Numbered from the stretch's first letter, positions 52,719 through 60,368 are shown. The stretch: DNA of 64,000 nucleotides from Bryobacterales bacterium (GCA_016789785.1 JAEUQE010000006.1:31100-95099), one strand, 5' to 3'. Numbers and translations: made by a program. The notes: generated by a model not told the origin, from the letters alone.

Positions 52719-54269
52719 TCAAGAGACCTTGCGGCGGCTTCCATAGAATGGTGCCGGGCCGTTGTGCTGGATTCGCCGCGAATCCCGCGCGCGAGGATTA
52801 TCGACTTGTTCGAGCGGGACTTCTCGTGCGGCCGCCACTTCGTTGATCGCCTGGTTAGTGCCGAGCAGCAGCGGAATCTCGCCGCTCAGATTCGCGATCC
52901 GCCGCAAGATCACGTCGCAGTACGACGGGCTGATCTCGCATCCCATTCCGATCCGCCCCAGCACTTCCGCGGCGGCGATCGAGGTTCCGCTTCCCAGGAA
53001 GGGATCGAACACCACATCACCGTCGTCTGTGAACGCCTTGATGAAGAACTCAGCCAGCCCGCGCGGGAAAGGAGCGGAGTGCGATCCCTGGTTGGACTCC
53101 GTTCGAGCCTCGATGACGTTGCTCGGACGCGCGACGCCACGGAAGCGGCCATCGTCGTCGGCCGGGCCGGACTTCTCGGCAGCACGGCCGCGCGCGCCAG
53201 TGCCCAACAATCCGCTGCCTGAGGTCGATTTCGGGTTGTTCGGCGAATAGTCGAAACAATCTTCCGAAACGTGGCCGACCGCTTTCGGTCGGAACTTGAT
53301 CTCGGGTTGCCGGCAGAAGTGGAACACCGGCTCCCATGCGTTCTTGAACCGATTTCCCCAACCGCCCGGCACGCCGTTGTCCGTCTTCCGCCAGCAGAAT
53401 TCATCGACGAAGCGCCAGCCCCACAATCGCTTGTGCGCCAGGAGCAGATCCTTCACGTACAGACTGCGTTCGCCGTCTTCGGCGTGTTCCTTGATGTTGA
53501 GGAAGTATGAACCGTCGGCGGCCAGGATCGCCTGGATGTTGGCGGCGACGTCGCGATACCAATCGGAGTACTCGTCCGGATGCACCGGTTTGAATCCGCT
53601 CGTTGGATCGTACTCGCGCTGCGTGGCGTACGGCGGTGAAGTAATCGCCACGTTCGCGCGCCTCGCATCCAGCAGTTTCTCGATCACACCGAAGTCTCGA
53701 CAGTCGCCGCAGATCAGTCGGTGCGGTCCGATCAACCACACGTCGCCGGGGCGAGTGATCGGCTGACTCGGCGGTTCGGAAAGCGGTTCTTCCTGTTCCG
53801 GTTCCGAATTGTCGTCGACATTCGCGAGCAACGCCTCCAGTTCGTCATCGGAGAAGCCGACGAGTTTGAGGTCGAGACCGTCGCGCTCCAAGTCGGCGAG
53901 TTCCGCCGCCAGGATCTCCTCGTTCCAGCCCGCGTTCTCCGTCAGTTTGTTGTCGGCGATGATGTAAGCCCGTCGTTGGGTCGCCGTCAGGTGATCCAGC
54001 ACGACGACCGGCACTTCCGGCAGCCTCAACTTGCGAGCGGCCAGCAGGCGACCGTGGCCGGCGACGATCCCGGCGTTGCTGTCCACTAAGATCGGCGCGT
54101 TGAATCCGAACTCCGCGATGGACGCCGCGATCTGCGCCACCTGTTCCGCCGAATGCGTGCGAGCATTCCGCGAGTACGGGACCAGTCGGTCCACGGGCCA
54201 GATTTCGATTCGCCTTGCGAGCGCCGGCGTAATGGAAACAGGTTCTTGGATCACTGGAGTCGCCGTCAT
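52719..54269 (-). CDS. ParB-domain DNA methyltransferase (SPPY type)
   Basis: 516 aa from ATG 54269. N-terminal ParB-like domain (VPYSRNARTHSAEQVAQIAASI, GHGRLLAARKL), then a methylase with SPPY in AITSPPYATQREYDPT and DPFLGSGTSIAAAEVLG. SPPY is typical of N4-cytosine methyltransferases. It is very similar in design to the next gene, so they probably arose by duplication and then diverged in base specificity. The ATG has GGGTGG about 5 nt before it. A longer frame back to 54428 reads poorly. Confidence 0.8.
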   Translation of the reverse strand: MTATPVIQEPVSITPALARRIEIWPVDRLVPYSRNARTHSAEQVAQIAASIAEFGFNAPILVDSNAGIVAGHGRLLAARKLRLPEVPVVVLDHLTATQRRAYIIADNKLTENAGWNEEILAAELADLERDGLDLKLVGFSDDELEALLANVDDNSEPEQEEPLSEPPSQPITRPGDVWLIGPHRLICGDCRDFGVIEKLLDARRANVAITSPPYATQREYDPTSGFKPVHPDEYSDWYRDVAANIQAILAADGSYFLNIKEHAEDGERSLYVKDLLLAHKRLWGWRFVDEFCWRKTDNGVPGGWGNRFKNAWEPVFHFCRQPEIKFRPKAVGHVSEDCFDYSPNNPKSTSGSGLLGTGARGRAAEKSGPADDDGRFRGVARPSNVIEARTESNQGSHSAPFPRGLAEFFIKAFTDDGDVVFDPFLGSGTSIAAAEVLGRIGMGCEISPSYCDVILRRIANLSGEIPLLLGTNQAINEVAAAREVPLEQVDNPRARDSRRIQHNGPAPFYGSRRKVS

Positions 54270-54455
54270 TGGCCACCCGTTCGCGCACGTTTGGCCCACG
54301 TTGCGCCCGGTCGTGGCGGGTTGGCTTGTCTTACCAGGCTGGGGTAGCGGCGGCCCACGGCGCGCCGGGGTGACCACCGACCACCTCTTTTTTCGGCTGA
54401 CGCTGGCGAAATTGGGCAATCGTTCCACGCGCCGGAGCCGATCGCCCGGAAGTAC

Positions 54456-54806
54456 CTATGAGGCCACAGCAACCAGACAGTCCGCGACGACCTGCATGAA
54501 GACTCCGCGCGTCGTTACTGGTTGGCCGTCATCGTCGCGCCCATTGACTTGGCGATGCTTCCAGCACCGATTTCCGCTGTCGAGTTTCTGCAGGAAGCTG
54601 TAGCGAGTACCGGCTCGGGCGCTAGTCTCGACCGGTGTGGTCCCGTCCTCCTGACCCAGCCAAACGGCCTTCAGATGGCCCTTCCGTCCATAGGACGGCT
54701 TCCAGAATCCTGCGGCCACCATCTTCTGAGCGGCTTCGAGTGATCGCCAGCCCAGACAACGCCCGTCAGCGGCGTAGAGCGGGATCTGTTTGTGGTTGGA
54801 AGACAC
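54456..54806 (-). CDS. Uncharacterised protein (116 aa), first gene of the phage operon
   Basis: 116 aa (SSNHKQIPLYAADGRCLGWRSLEAAQKMVAAGFWKPSYGRKGHLKAVWL). The IPLYAADGRCLGWRSLEAAQ part looks like a conserved domain with GRKGHLKAVWL, but I have no name for it. It lies upstream of the two methyltransferase genes. It may be a regulator or an unrelated gene from the host. The frame is clean, with no membrane segment. Confidence 0.55.
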   Translation of the reverse strand: MSSNHKQIPLYAADGRCLGWRSLEAAQKMVAAGFWKPSYGRKGHLKAVWLGQEDGTTPVETSARAGTRYSFLQKLDSGNRCWKHRQVNGRDDDGQPVTTRGVFMQVVADCLVAVAS

Positions 54807-55198
54807 GTCGAGTGCGGAAGTCGGAGGGAAGGAGATTTACGAGAGTCCCATCTCTCACCGCAGAACGCTCGGAGTGCAACGTTCACCTCCTGAATATCAG
54901 GCGCGGAAATCAGTCGTCAACAGTAAAGTGAAATCGGCTGAACGAGGTGGGCGGTGGGCATCCTCCTATATAGGAAACGAGATGTTGTCGTCTCCGGACG
55001 ACGACGACGCACGCGAAAAACGGTGCCCAAGGTGCCCAAGCTTGCTACCGCATTGAATCGGTTGGCTCGATCGTGGGCGGGTAGCAAAATCCACACGATG
55101 CCCGTGGCTGCCCGTCCTCAAAATGAGTTTTGGACTCCAGTTGGACTCCGGGGACTACGTTCTGGTGGGTGATAAAACGGTAAGTGTTTGAAATGTTT
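54807..55198. other. Gene-free stretch between the phage operon and tRNA-Ala
   Basis: About 390 bp with no convincing gene on either strand. It should hold the promoter of the leftward phage operon. Visible features are a 10-bp palindrome CCTATATAGG at 54965-54974, a TATAGGAAAC motif at 54969-54978 that recurs near the helix-turn-helix gene at 16.9 kb, and a short tandem direct repeat TTGGACTCCNG at 55130-55151. If the prophage integrated at the tRNA, part of this stretch would be phage DNA next to the attachment site. No duplicate of the tRNA end is visible inside the window. Confidence 0.5.
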
Positions 55199-55274
55199 TG
55201 GTGGACCTGGTGAGATTCGAACTCACGACCTCTTCCATGCCATGGAAGCGCGCTCCCAACTGCGCCACAGGCCC
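55199..55274 (-). tRNA. tRNA-Ala (anticodon GGC), CCA encoded
   Basis: On the minus strand it reads GGGCCTGTGGCGCAGTTGGG and continues with anticodon stem CTTCC/GGAAG around loop ATGGCAT (anticodon GGC, Ala), T-arm GTGAG-TTCGAAT-CTCAC, and acceptor CAGGTCC with discriminator A. The 7-bp acceptor stem pairs with one G-T. CCA follows directly in the DNA. The 3' end faces the prophage, the usual side for integration at tRNA genes. Confidence 0.93.
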
Positions 55275-55292
55275 ACGCTCGCGGACCTTCTT

Positions 55293-55298
55293 AGTATA
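55293..55298 (-). promoter_or_regulatory. Candidate -10 box of tRNA-Ala
   Basis: TATACT on the minus strand, 19-24 bp before the tRNA 5' end, the right place for a tRNA promoter -10 element. No clear -35 box was found. Confidence 0.35.
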
Positions 55299-55343
55299 GC
55301 ATGGAGGCGCCCAAAGAGCTGATCTGCTACTGCTTCGCAACGC

Positions 55344-56021
55344 TCAAAGTTCGGTGTTCGCCTCCGACAGCAAAGCATCCCGGCTGAGAATCTCCACCTC
55401 CCGCTTCTTCATGCGGATCATGCCCTCGACCTGGAACCGGCCCAAGTTCCGCGACACAACCTCGCGCACCGTTCCCAACCGGCTCGCGACCTCTTCGTGT
55501 GTCTCCGGCATCACGAATCGCAGTGACCCCGATGAGTCGGCAAATGCGAGCAGTTCCTGCGCCAGACGCTGGCGAATGCTGCCAAACGTAATTCGTTCCA
55601 CCAGCCCGACCAGATGGCGGAGCCGAGTCCCAAATACCGAGAGAAAACGTAGCGTCACGTCAGGATTTCTGCGGCACATGGCCAGGAAATCCCGGCTCAG
55701 CACAAGAATCGCTACCACCTGCTCCACTGCGCAAACCGACGCGGGATAAGGGCCGCCGTCAAACACAGGTACCTCGGCCACCGTCGCGGGCGAGGGTTGC
55801 AGCGCCAACATGATCTGCCGGCCCGACGGCGTCGTCTTGATGACTTTCGCGACGCCATCCGCAACAATCCAGATGCCCCGGCATTCCTCGCCTTCAAAGA
55901 AGAGGAACTCCCCGGGCTCATACTGTTTCGTGATCGCGACCGAAGAGAGAAACTGTACCTCGGCCTCGGGCAGGTTTTCAAACAGGTCAATCGAGCCAAT
56001 GACACGCTGAATCGGAGTCAT
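55344..56021 (-). CDS. Crp/Fnr family transcriptional regulator
   Basis: 225 aa from ATG 56021. Cyclic-nucleotide-binding fold (EPGEFLFFEGEECRGIWIVADGVAKVIK, then VAEVPVFDGGPYPASV) and a C-terminal helix-turn-helix (HEEVASRLGTVREVVSRNLGRFQ), with the E-x2-S-R recognition pattern seen in FNR/CRP relatives. The four Cys of the FNR iron-sulphur cluster are absent, so it is more like Dnr/NtcA-type or other CRP relatives. I preferred ATG 56021 to 56081 because a CRP-type palindrome lies just upstream of it (56039-56054). It is divergent from the hemerythrin gene and may control both. Confidence 0.85.
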   Translation of the reverse strand: MTPIQRVIGSIDLFENLPEAEVQFLSSVAITKQYEPGEFLFFEGEECRGIWIVADGVAKVIKTTPSGRQIMLALQPSPATVAEVPVFDGGPYPASVCAVEQVVAILVLSRDFLAMCRRNPDVTLRFLSVFGTRLRHLVGLVERITFGSIRQRLAQELLAFADSSGSLRFVMPETHEEVASRLGTVREVVSRNLGRFQVEGMIRMKKREVEILSRDALLSEANTEL

Positions 56022-56038
56022 GTGAACTTTGATGATAG

Positions 56039-56054
56039 CGTGACCTGAGTCACC
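56039..56054. promoter_or_regulatory. CRP-type operator between crp/fnr-like and hemerythrin genes
   Basis: CGTGACCTGAGTCACC contains a perfect dyad GTGAC-CTGA-GTCAC, equal to the GTGA-N6-TCAC core of CRP-family sites. It lies 18 bp upstream of the regulator's ATG and 34 bp before the hemerythrin start, so autoregulation and control of hemerythrin are both likely. Inferred from sequence only. Confidence 0.6.
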
Positions 56055-56087
56055 GAGCCGTGGACAGACGCGATCTATCATGAGGGG

Positions 56088-56630
56088 GTGGTGACGCTAC
56101 AAAGTTTGTCGCAATCGGCCGGCGCCAAGCCGGCAACGTTGGACCATCCGCTGGAGCATCTGGTGGCCTGCCACGACCGGATCCTGCAGCGGCTCGACAC
56201 GCTGGAGCGGGTTGCTGGTGCGCTGCTCACGAATCGTGACGAGGCGATTCGCGCAGCCGACGCCGTGGTCCGTTTCTTCGACACCAATGGCGTGTGGCAC
56301 ACGCAGGACGAAGAGGATTCACTGTTTCCCCGGCTCACCGCTGCCGCCGATGTCGAGACACAGCGTTATCTGTACGAGTTGGAAACGCAGCATCAGGAAG
56401 CCGAGCAGGTGTACAAGGACCTGAAGGCCGCGCTATCGACACTCACCTCGGATGCGCCGCAGCTTGGGCGGTTTCACTCGCTTGTGGCGCGGCTAGGCGA
56501 AATCTACCGGCAGCATATCGCCTCCGAGAATGAGCACCTCATCGGGCTGGGCAAGCGTCTGCTGACGCAACAGCAACTCGCGGAGATGGCGCAGGAGATG
56601 AAACTGCGCCGCGGGCTGGGCCATGAGTAG
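56088..56630 (+). CDS. Hemerythrin HHE domain protein
   Basis: 180 aa from GTG 56088. Metal-ligand pattern of hemerythrin-like (HHE) proteins: His in LDHPLEHLVACHDRIL, HTQDEEDSLFPRL, ETQHQEAEQVY, and RQHIASENEHL near the end. Such proteins bind a di-iron centre and act in O2, NO or iron stress responses. It is divergent from the Crp/Fnr-like gene and its stop overlaps the start of the YwiC-like gene (ATGAGTAG), so it is likely the first gene of that operon. Confidence 0.85.
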   Translation: MVTLQSLSQSAGAKPATLDHPLEHLVACHDRILQRLDTLERVAGALLTNRDEAIRAADAVVRFFDTNGVWHTQDEEDSLFPRLTAAADVETQRYLYELETQHQEAEQVYKDLKAALSTLTSDAPQLGRFHSLVARLGEIYRQHIASENEHLIGLGKRLLTQQQLAEMAQEMKLRRGLGHE

Positions 56631-56679
56631 CGGGGCCACAAGTAGCGGAGCCAGGAGTAGCCGTGCCATGAATAGCCGG
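56620..56679. repeat. Four copies of a 15-bp tandem repeat
   Basis: Consensus GCCANNAGTAGCSGN (GCCATGAGTAGCGGG, GCCACAAGTAGCGGA, GCCAGGAGTAGCCGT, GCCATGAATAGCCGG). It covers the hemerythrin stop and the YwiC-like start and encodes a 5-residue repeat (MSSGA, TSSGA, RSSRA, MNSRS). It may be a slippage-prone spot that shifts the start region by 15-bp steps without frame loss. Confidence 0.85.
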
Positions 56680-57480
56680 TCTGGCGGATTGCTGCTGCCA
56701 CGCGAGCACGGTGCGTGGGGCATGCTGCTGGTCCCGTTCGTGGCCGCATGCCTGATCGCGTGGCGATGGAAAGGCGCTCTGCTGCTGGCGCTGTTTGCCG
56801 TGCTGCTCGTGTTCGCTGCGCGCGAACCGCTGATCGTTCTTGTGCGGCAGCGATGGCTGTGGCGCGACCCCCATCCGGAAACGGAACTCGCGCGGCGTAC
56901 GTTGCTGTGGGAGATCCCGTTGCTCGCGATCTGTGGAGTCTGGCTCGCTGCATCGGCGCCAATCGTCCCACTTGCCGTGCTGGGCGTGATGGCCGCGGGG
57001 CTGACTGCCATCGCCATCTGGATGACGCTGCGCAACCGCCAGCGGTCGGTGTTGCTGCAAGCTGCCAGCGCGTTCGGACTCGGCTCGTCGGCTCTCCTGG
57101 TGAGCCTGGTGTGCACGGGCCGCGTGGAGCCGTGGGCGTGGTGGCTGTGGATCTTTTCGAGCCTGCATGCGTTGAGCGGAGTGCTGACGGTTCACGCGCG
57201 GCTCGACCACATGGCATCGCAGCGCAACGCGAAGCTCGGCGAGCAGGCGCAGCGCATGCATCGCACCGCGGTGATCGCCGCACTGGCGCAGTGCATTGTC
57301 GCCGCCGGTGCAATGTCGATGGATTGGCGGTTCGCTTTGCCGCTGGCGCTCTCGGGCGTGGTGCATCTTGTGGAACTCGCACGGATTCAGAAGCCAGAGC
57401 CGTTAAAGCGAGTCGGATTCCGCGCGCTGGGGATCTCCTTGATCCATGCCACGGTTGCCGTAGTCGCACTCGCGGGCTGA
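56623..57480 (+). CDS. YwiC-like multi-pass membrane protein
   Basis: 285 aa. After a short N-terminal tail made by the 15-bp repeats, the sequence begins LLLPREHGAWGMLLVPFVAA, the signature of YwiC-like proteins, followed by about seven hydrophobic segments (ALLLALFAVLLVFAA, LLWEIPLLAICGVWLAASAP, WWLWIFSSLHALSG). In B. subtilis ywiC lies next to fnr and nitrate-reduction genes. Here it follows a hemerythrin and a Crp/Fnr relative, a similar setting. The true start may be the third ATG-like repeat (56668), which does not change the membrane part. Confidence 0.8.
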   Translation: MSSGATSSGARSSRAMNSRSGGLLLPREHGAWGMLLVPFVAACLIAWRWKGALLLALFAVLLVFAAREPLIVLVRQRWLWRDPHPETELARRTLLWEIPLLAICGVWLAASAPIVPLAVLGVMAAGLTAIAIWMTLRNRQRSVLLQAASAFGLGSSALLVSLVCTGRVEPWAWWLWIFSSLHALSGVLTVHARLDHMASQRNAKLGEQAQRMHRTAVIAALAQCIVAAGAMSMDWRFALPLALSGVVHLVELARIQKPEPLKRVGFRALGISLIHATVAVVALAG

Positions 57481-57522
57481 GTTGGCCGACTTCATGCGGC
57501 GAAGCACACGCCTCGAACCCGC

Positions 57523-58695
57523 TCAAGCCCGTGATGCGTGCACTACCTGCCACATCGCCCGCACCAGTTCGCGTCCGAACCGCAAACGGTCTTCCGGCAA
57601 CGGCAGACGCTTCAGCTTCTCGTTGAAGCTGATCCGTTGCTCCATCAGGAAGCCGGGAATCGCGAAATCACGGGCGAGCCCTTGCGTCACCGTCATGCGG
57701 CCTTTCATTCCAGGCGTGGTCGACGTATCGGCGTAGAACAATGGCCGCGAAGGATGGAACGTGGTGCCGCGCAGCGCTTCGAAGAACCTCTCGGCGAGGC
57801 TGCGTGTCTTCGCATCCGGATTCGGCGGTCCCTCCAGATACTCCGACGTTTCGGTGTTGTGCAGCGAGAAGAACAGATCCACGCGCCGGCCCTGCTCCAG
57901 CCACTTCCGGATCGCGTTGCGTTGCGACGTGATCTCGGGCATGCGCGCCGGATCCTCCACGTCCCAGTTGCGATTCAGGTCGAAACCGAGCGAGTTGAAG
58001 CGGACGCCACCACGCGCCACGCCATCGGGATCGCACATCGGAAAGATCTTCCAGATGGTGTTGCGCCGCAGTTCCGCGCCGTCGATGCCGAGCAGCGTTC
58101 GGACCGCGCCTTCTCCCACCCACGAACTGCCGGCCTCCCAACTGTGCTGCCGGAACACTAGCCATATTGTTTGTTTCGGCCCGCCGGATGCCGCGTCCGC
58201 GACCGTCCACAGCGGCATGTCTCGATTCCCCAGCGTTCTCCCGATCACCTCGCGTGAGAACCCCGGATGCTTCCGGCATTCGGACTCCAAGGCCACGAGG
58301 TGCCGGTTGGTGTAAAGCGGCACGTGCGCGATCCAGAAAACGGGCGCGCGCGGTACCAGTTTCAAACGCAGCCGCGGCTCGTTCGCGTCGTATTCGACGT
58401 CGTCCACATGGCGCCATGCAACCTGGTTCTCACTGATCACAGGAGGTGTGTCTTTGGTGATCGCGCCGCGGTTCGGACGGTAGTTGTACTCGCCAGGCAG
58501 ATCCACCACATCAATCGTGAGCATCTCGCCAGGCCGTGCGCCTTCCACGCGAAAGCTGTACCAGTTGGCCTGGCGGTTGCGCCCATCCTGATCCTTGTCG
58601 CCTTTCGAGCCCACGCGAAAGTGCGAGGGGCCCGTCTGTTCCACCCGGCCCAGATTGCCGCCTTCAAAATTGGTCTCAATCCGCACGCCCTGCAT
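57523..58695 (-). CDS. M14 zinc carboxypeptidase, cytosolic carboxypeptidase-like
   Basis: 390 aa from ATG 58695. The N-terminal 120 residues form a beta-sandwich-like domain starting RIETNFEGGNLGRVEQ, as in CCP/AGBL-type M14 enzymes. Zinc motif HSWE in FRQHSWEAGSSWVGEG (H-x2-E), third ligand His in FFSLHNTET, substrate Arg/Asn region GFDLNRNWD, and catalytic Glu in GFLMEQRIS. A cytosolic protein without a signal peptide, so it probably trims peptides or protein tails inside the cell. It is convergent with the YwiC-like gene and divergent from OsmC. Confidence 0.8.
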   Translation of the reverse strand: MQGVRIETNFEGGNLGRVEQTGPSHFRVGSKGDKDQDGRNRQANWYSFRVEGARPGEMLTIDVVDLPGEYNYRPNRGAITKDTPPVISENQVAWRHVDDVEYDANEPRLRLKLVPRAPVFWIAHVPLYTNRHLVALESECRKHPGFSREVIGRTLGNRDMPLWTVADAASGGPKQTIWLVFRQHSWEAGSSWVGEGAVRTLLGIDGAELRRNTIWKIFPMCDPDGVARGGVRFNSLGFDLNRNWDVEDPARMPEITSQRNAIRKWLEQGRRVDLFFSLHNTETSEYLEGPPNPDAKTRSLAERFFEALRGTTFHPSRPLFYADTSTTPGMKGRMTVTQGLARDFAIPGFLMEQRISFNEKLKRLPLPEDRLRFGRELVRAMWQVVHASRA

Positions 58696-58749
58696 GCACT
58701 GAACATTAACACGAACGAAGCGCAATCACGCTATTCTGGAGGTTCCTGC

Positions 58750-59193
58750 ATGAGTGAAGTCGTTAGTGAATTCTCCATCTCCGTTCGCCAAGTGAAAGAT
58801 TACGAGTTCGTGGTTCGGTTCGACAAGCCGGAAAGCCTCGAGATGACCACGGACGAAGGACCTCCGCTTGGAAAAGATGCGGGACCGAGTCCGTCCCGAA
58901 TGTTGGCTGCCGCTGTGGTGAACTGCCTCAGCGCGAGCCTCTTATTCGCGTTTCGAAAGGCCGGTGTGGCTACCGGCGGCATTGAAAGCACGGTGACGGT
59001 GCAGATTGCGCGCAATGAGAAACGGCGCTTGCGGATTGGCAAGATGACCGTTGTCCTCGATCCGAAGTTGAGCGGCGAGGATCTCGAGAAAGCGCGCGCG
59101 GCACGGGCTGTGTTTGAAGACTACTGCACCGTGACGCAGAGTGTTGCCAGTGGCGTTGCGGTGGAAGTGAAGGTGAAAGGAATCGATGTCTAA
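58750..59193 (+). CDS. OsmC family peroxiredoxin-like protein
   Basis: 147 aa from ATG 58750, with GGAGG 9 nt upstream. OsmC/Ohr pattern with the two conserved Cys, in AAVVNCLSASLLFAF and in VFEDYCTVTQSV, which form the peroxidatic pair. It probably reduces organic hydroperoxides. Its stop overlaps the phosphofructokinase gene by 8 bp, so the two are one operon. The longer frame before 58750 is antisense noise over the carboxypeptidase gene. Confidence 0.85.
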   Translation: MSEVVSEFSISVRQVKDYEFVVRFDKPESLEMTTDEGPPLGKDAGPSPSRMLAAAVVNCLSASLLFAFRKAGVATGGIESTVTVQIARNEKRRLRIGKMTVVLDPKLSGEDLEKARAARAVFEDYCTVTQSVASGVAVEVKVKGIDV

Positions 59194-60367
59194 GCGTATT
59201 GGCATTCTTACCGGTGGCGGTGACGTCCCGGGCTTGAACTCAGTGATCAAAGGCGTGGTGTATCGCGGCAGCGAGATTGGCTGCGAGGTAGTCGGTATCC
59301 GCCGTGGATGGGAGGGCTTGACGCACGTCAACCTGGACGATGCGGACAGCAAGAACCGCTACATTCAGGCGCTGACCCGGGAGAATACCCGCACCATTGA
59401 CCGCACTGGAGGCACGTTCCTGCACTCCTCGCGCACCAATCCTTCGCAGATGAAGAAGATTCCGGAGTTCCTGAAGGGCACGGAGTTTCCCGCCAAGGAG
59501 AAGACGAAGGGCGGCGTGACGTCCACCGTCTACGACATGACCTCTCAGGTGCTGAAGAATCTGGAGAAGCTGAATATCGACCATCTGGTGGCAATCGGCG
59601 GTGACGACACGCTCAGCTACGCGGCGAAGCTCGACAAAGTTGGCGTGAAGGTGATTGCGATTCCGAAGACGATGGATAACGACGTCCGGAACACCGAGTA
59701 TTGCATCGGCTTCTCGACCGCCATCACGCGCGCAATGGATGCCATTCAGCGGCAGCGTTCCACTGTCGGCTCGCACGAGCGCGTCGGGATCTTCCGCGTG
59801 TTTGGGCGCGATGCGGGCTACACGGCGTTGTACACAGCCTATGTCACGTCCGTCCGCTGCGCCATTCCGGAGTACAAGTTCGATCTGAACAAAATGATCG
59901 ACCTGCTCTTGCGTGAGAAAAAGGACAATCCGAGCAACTACAGCCTGCTGGTTCTCAGCGAAGGCGCACAGTGGCAGGGCTATCAGGTGCGAGAGTACGG
60001 CGAGCCCGATGCCTATGGCCATCGCAAGAAGATGAGCGTCGCGGAAGACTTCAGCGATCAATTGAAGTCGGCTTCCAAGGAAGAAACCGTCGTCAGCGAT
60101 CTGACCTATGATCTGCGCTCCGGCGAGGCGGACTTCGTGGACAAGTTGGTGGCAACCACGTTTGGCAACATGGCGATCGACTGCCTTACCGGAAACAAGT
60201 TCGGTGTGATGATGGCCATCCAGAACGGCTGCTTTGCGACGGTGCCGATTCCCGATCCCGCGCTCGGCCCACGCAAGGTCGACGTGGAAACGATGTACAA
60301 CGTGGAGCGCTATCGCCCGAATTACTCAAGCAAGGTTGGGCTGCCAATCTTCCTGACCCGGCCGTAG
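59186..60367 (+). CDS. 6-phosphofructokinase, probably PPi-dependent
   Basis: 393 aa. PFK fold: GILTGGGDVPGLN, GRDAGYTALY, and the active-site PKTMDND at about 160-166. In ATP-PFK the glycine motif is GGDGS/T, while here it is IGGDDT at about 137-142, with Asp 141 and Lys 161 in place of residues that allow ATP. This pair is the hallmark of PPi-dependent enzymes. It likely catalyses reversible conversion of fructose 6-phosphate to fructose 1,6-bisphosphate. It is co-transcribed with OsmC and the methyltransferase gene. The cofactor is inferred. Confidence 0.85.
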   Translation: MSKRIGILTGGGDVPGLNSVIKGVVYRGSEIGCEVVGIRRGWEGLTHVNLDDADSKNRYIQALTRENTRTIDRTGGTFLHSSRTNPSQMKKIPEFLKGTEFPAKEKTKGGVTSTVYDMTSQVLKNLEKLNIDHLVAIGGDDTLSYAAKLDKVGVKVIAIPKTMDNDVRNTEYCIGFSTAITRAMDAIQRQRSTVGSHERVGIFRVFGRDAGYTALYTAYVTSVRCAIPEYKFDLNKMIDLLLREKKDNPSNYSLLVLSEGAQWQGYQVREYGEPDAYGHRKKMSVAEDFSDQLKSASKEETVVSDLTYDLRSGEADFVDKLVATTFGNMAIDCLTGNKFGVMMAIQNGCFATVPIPDPALGPRKVDVETMYNVERYRPNYSSKVGLPIFLTRP

Positions 60368-60368
60368 C

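Larger units (their letters stand above)
17005..54806 (-). mobile_element. Siphovirus-like prophage structural module (apparently incomplete) with immune cargo
   Basis: A nearly continuous leftward block of virion genes in canonical order: methyltransferases, terminase, portal, protease-capsid, head-tail joiners, tail tube, chaperones, tape measure, tail tip, fibres. The DUF2163/gpL-like and gpM-like tail proteins and absence of a tail sheath indicate a long flexible tail. No integrase, repressor, replication, endolysin or spanin genes are recognisable. The tRNA-Ala at 55.2 kb lies with its 3' end toward the module and may mark the right attachment site; no duplicate of the tRNA end was found elsewhere in the window. 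Three junctions contain non-virion genes (23.3-26.1, 36.4-38.9 and 41.8-42.7 kb). Limits given are those of the outermost phage-like genes, not true attachment ends. Confidence 0.8.

Noticed and set aside
55130..55151. TTGGACTCC tandem repeat as an attachment core
   Set aside because: It does not match the tRNA 3' end and has no second copy elsewhere in the window.
56504..57553. Minus-strand frames antisense to hemerythrin and YwiC-like genes
   Set aside because: Repeats such as YSWHGYSW come from the 15-bp tandem repeat read backwards; sense genes have clear families.
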